A stretch of 7,677 nt of DNA from Lawsonibacter sp. (GTDB taxonomy: Bacteria; Bacillota; Clostridia; Oscillospirales; Oscillospiraceae): NCBI GenBank assembly GCA_022798155.1, contig JAAWLY010000101.1, positions 1 through 7,677 of the forward strand, in the 5' to 3' direction. The notes beneath the pieces are model-generated. The model made no database searches, had not been told where the DNA came from, and saw only the letters and a list, made by a program, of their open reading frames with translations. Positions 6,433 through 7,677 of the stretch are shown here, in pieces. How positions within the stretch are numbered: the stretch's first letter is position 1; the number at the start of each line of letters is the position of its first letter. The translations under genes were made by a program, and so were the position numbers.

Positions 6433-6954
6433 ATGGCACAAAATCCCATTGTCACCATTGAGATGGAAAACGGATCCATTATCAAAGCGGAGCTCTACCC
6501 CGAAATCGCGCCCAACAGCGTGAACAATTTTATCTCCCTGATCCAGAAGAGCTTTTACGACGGCCTGATCTTCCACCGCTGCATCCCCGGCTTCATGATC
6601 CAGGGCGGCTGTCCTCAGGGCACCGGCATGGGCGGCCCCGGCTACTCCATCAAGGGTGAATTTGCCCAGAACGGCTTTGCCAACGAACTGGCCCACGACC
6701 GGGGCGTTCTGTCCATGGCCCGGGCTATGGACCCCGACTCCGCTGGCAGCCAGTTCTTCATCATGGTGGACAAGGCTCCCCACCTGGACGGCGGCTACGC
6801 CGCCTTCGGCAAGGTGATCGAGGGGATGGAGACCGCCGACGCCATCGTCTCCGGCAAGACCGACTGGAACGACCGTCCCCGGCAGAAGCAGATGATGAAG
6901 AAGGTCACAGTGGACACCTTTGGGGTGGATTACCCTGAGCCGGAGAAAGTATAA
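6433..6954 (+). CDS. Cyclophilin-type peptidyl-prolyl cis-trans isomerase
   Basis: A cytosolic 173-residue cyclophilin that catalyses cis-trans isomerisation of X-Pro bonds during folding. Active-site landmarks are present: FHRCIPGFMIQGG (with the catalytic Arg), GTGMGGPGYSIKGEF, SMARAMDPDSAGSQFFIM and HLDGGYAAFGKVIEGM. There is no signal peptide or lipobox. I prefer ATG 6433 over ATG 6424 because the AGAAAGGA ribosome binding site (about 6417-6424) overlaps the first ATG and is well spaced from the second. It follows smpB by 25 bp, so co-transcription is likely. The stop codon overlaps the next start as TAATG. GC content is high, like most of the window. Confidence 0.95.
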   Translation: MAQNPIVTIEMENGSIIKAELYPEIAPNSVNNFISLIQKSFYDGLIFHRCIPGFMIQGGCPQGTGMGGPGYSIKGEFAQNGFANELAHDRGVLSMARAMDPDSAGSQFFIMVDKAPHLDGGYAAFGKVIEGMETADAIVSGKTDWNDRPRQKQMMKKVTVDTFGVDYPEPEKV

Positions 6955-7448
6955 TGGCTGAAGAAAATTTTTATGGCAGCTTAAAGCAATATGTCGTGCC
7001 AGAAGGTACGATTGTACGCTGCGGCGAGCGGAAACATTGCTTTTATCCTGTCAGCAGTGAAGAATTATCCGATGCCGAGTCTATGCTTCATCGGAGGTTT
7101 CCGGATGAATTAAGGTGCTTTTATTTGGAAGTAGGCTATGGATATTTAGGATATGATGACCCAGACTTTGCAAACCAGATGATGCGCCCGAAGGAAATTG
7201 CTAAATTGAAATTGGGCCTTGACTTTTATGGGAATATGTTTCAAGAGGATCTTGAATACTATACTTCGGACTGTGTATTTCCCTTTTTTGATTTAGGGGG
7301 TGAGGCGGATTATTTAGTGATCCAGTTGGAAGGGGACTATATGGGAAGCATACTGTATTGCGGCAGACCAATTGCATCCAACTTCGATGAATTTGTAGGC
7401 AAAATGTGTAAGGAAACAGATTATTTCATTGGAAAGCAGCTGACTTGA
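6954..7448 (+). CDS. SMI1/KNR4 (SUKH) family protein
   Basis: A 164-residue acidic cytosolic protein of the SMI1/KNR4 or SUKH superfamily, whose bacterial members often act as immunity proteins against contact-dependent or polymorphic toxins. Supporting patterns are PVSSEELSDAESMLHRRFPD, then LRCFYLEVGYGYLGYDDPDF and MRPKEIAKL. A late FPFFDLGG strand and the segment YLVIQLEGDYMGSILYC follow. The ATG overlaps the isomerase stop in TAATG, behind a modest GGAGA site. A hand count over 480 of its bases gives about 41% GC, against clearly GC-rich neighbours, and its codon use is A/T-ending, which suggests horizontal acquisition. No toxin gene is adjacent in the window, so an orphan immunity or unrelated regulatory role are both possible. 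The gene lies directly before ssrA. Confidence 0.85.
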   Translation: MAEENFYGSLKQYVVPEGTIVRCGERKHCFYPVSSEELSDAESMLHRRFPDELRCFYLEVGYGYLGYDDPDFANQMMRPKEIAKLKLGLDFYGNMFQEDLEYYTSDCVFPFFDLGGEADYLVIQLEGDYMGSILYCGRPIASNFDEFVGKMCKETDYFIGKQLT

Positions 7449-7479
7449 TTCAATTCCTCAACGTGTGGAAATTTTCCCT

Positions 7480-7495
7480 GCGGCAGTAAAGCCGC
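7480..7495 (+). other. Small hairpin between the SUKH gene and ssrA
   Basis: GCGGC (7480-7484) pairs with GCCGC (7491-7495) around a 6-nt loop. No T-run follows, so it is at best a weak terminator. It ends 6 bp before the predicted tmRNA 5' end and could take part in processing. No convincing promoter boxes were found in 7449-7501. Confidence 0.35.
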
Positions 7496-7501
7496 CTTGA
7501 C

Positions 7502-7677
7502 GGGGGCGTACCGGTTTCGACGGGGGCATAGAAGCAGGAATAGCGAGCGGATGCGCCTAACATCCTAAAAATGGGCAACTTATAAATTAAAGAACGACGA
7601 TAACGTAGTTCTCGCTGCGGCTTAACGCAGCCGTCCTGCCCGGAAGGACCACGAGCCGGGTCTGGGCGTCGCCTTAG
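7502..7677 (+). ncRNA. ssrA: Transfer-messenger RNA (tmRNA), 3' part outside window
   Basis: tmRNA rescues ribosomes stalled on broken mRNAs by acting as an alanyl-tRNA and then as a short mRNA encoding a degradation tag. The 5' acceptor strand GGGGGCG and the conserved GGTTTCGAC are visible at 7502-7521. A PK1-like stem GGATG/CATCC follows. The tag reading frame is 7590-7625, AAG AAC GAC GAT AAC and on to GCT TAA, encoding KNDDNVVLAAA. The stop codon lies in the loop of a GCTGCG/CGCAGC helix, as in typical tmRNAs. PK2-like pairings GTCCT/AGGAC and CCCGG/CCGGG come next. About half of a typical length of about 350 nt is present; the tRNA-like 3' end is missing. The exact 5' end may differ by a base. 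Confidence 0.95.

Noticed and set aside
6954..7677. Integrated element at ssrA
   Set aside because: Integrases usually target the 3' end of ssrA, which is outside the window. No integrase or direct repeats flank the SUKH gene here.

Overview
The window is bacterial chromosome with housekeeping genes. It is GC-rich in most genes, with strong AGGAGG-type ribosome binding sites and canonical sigma-A promoters. The dnaK-dnaJ pair, the infC-rpmI-rplT order, a two-domain acyltransferase of Gram-positive type and a secreted protein with a copper-amine-oxidase-like N-terminal domain all point to a high-GC member of the Clostridia. A gut Oscillospiraceae relative (Flavonifractor/Intestinimonas-like) is my best guess; that placement is inference from gene content and protein flavour, not from a search.

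Layout. (1) 1-1953, plus strand: the C-terminal third of dnaK, a strong intercistronic hairpin, complete dnaJ and a terminator. (2) 1969-3568, plus strand: a strong extended -10 promoter drives a secreted-protein gene split by one in-frame amber codon (2786-2788), followed by a terminator. (3) 3567-4456, minus strand: a convergent acyltransferase-family gene with its own promoter. (4) 4463-5857, minus strand: the operon infC-rpmI-rplT with a perfect TTGACA-17-TATAAT promoter, a 20-bp A/T tract upstream, a leader of about 157 nt with alternative hairpins, an apparent AUC start for infC, and a terminator. (5) 5884-7677, plus strand: smpB, a cyclophilin-type peptidyl-prolyl isomerase, an AT-rich SMI1/KNR4 (SUKH) gene, and the 5' half of ssrA (tmRNA), cut by the window end.

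Functionally the window groups protein folding (DnaK, DnaJ, cyclophilin), translation (IF3, L35, L20) and ribosome rescue (SmpB and tmRNA). The two obligate partners of trans-translation lie about 1.1 kb apart on one strand. I see no wholly new system. The most notable points are the amber-split secreted protein, the AUC start and attenuator-like leader of infC, the compositionally foreign SUKH gene inserted between the isomerase gene and ssrA, and the tmRNA tag reading frame, which ends in Leu-Ala-Ala-Ala.
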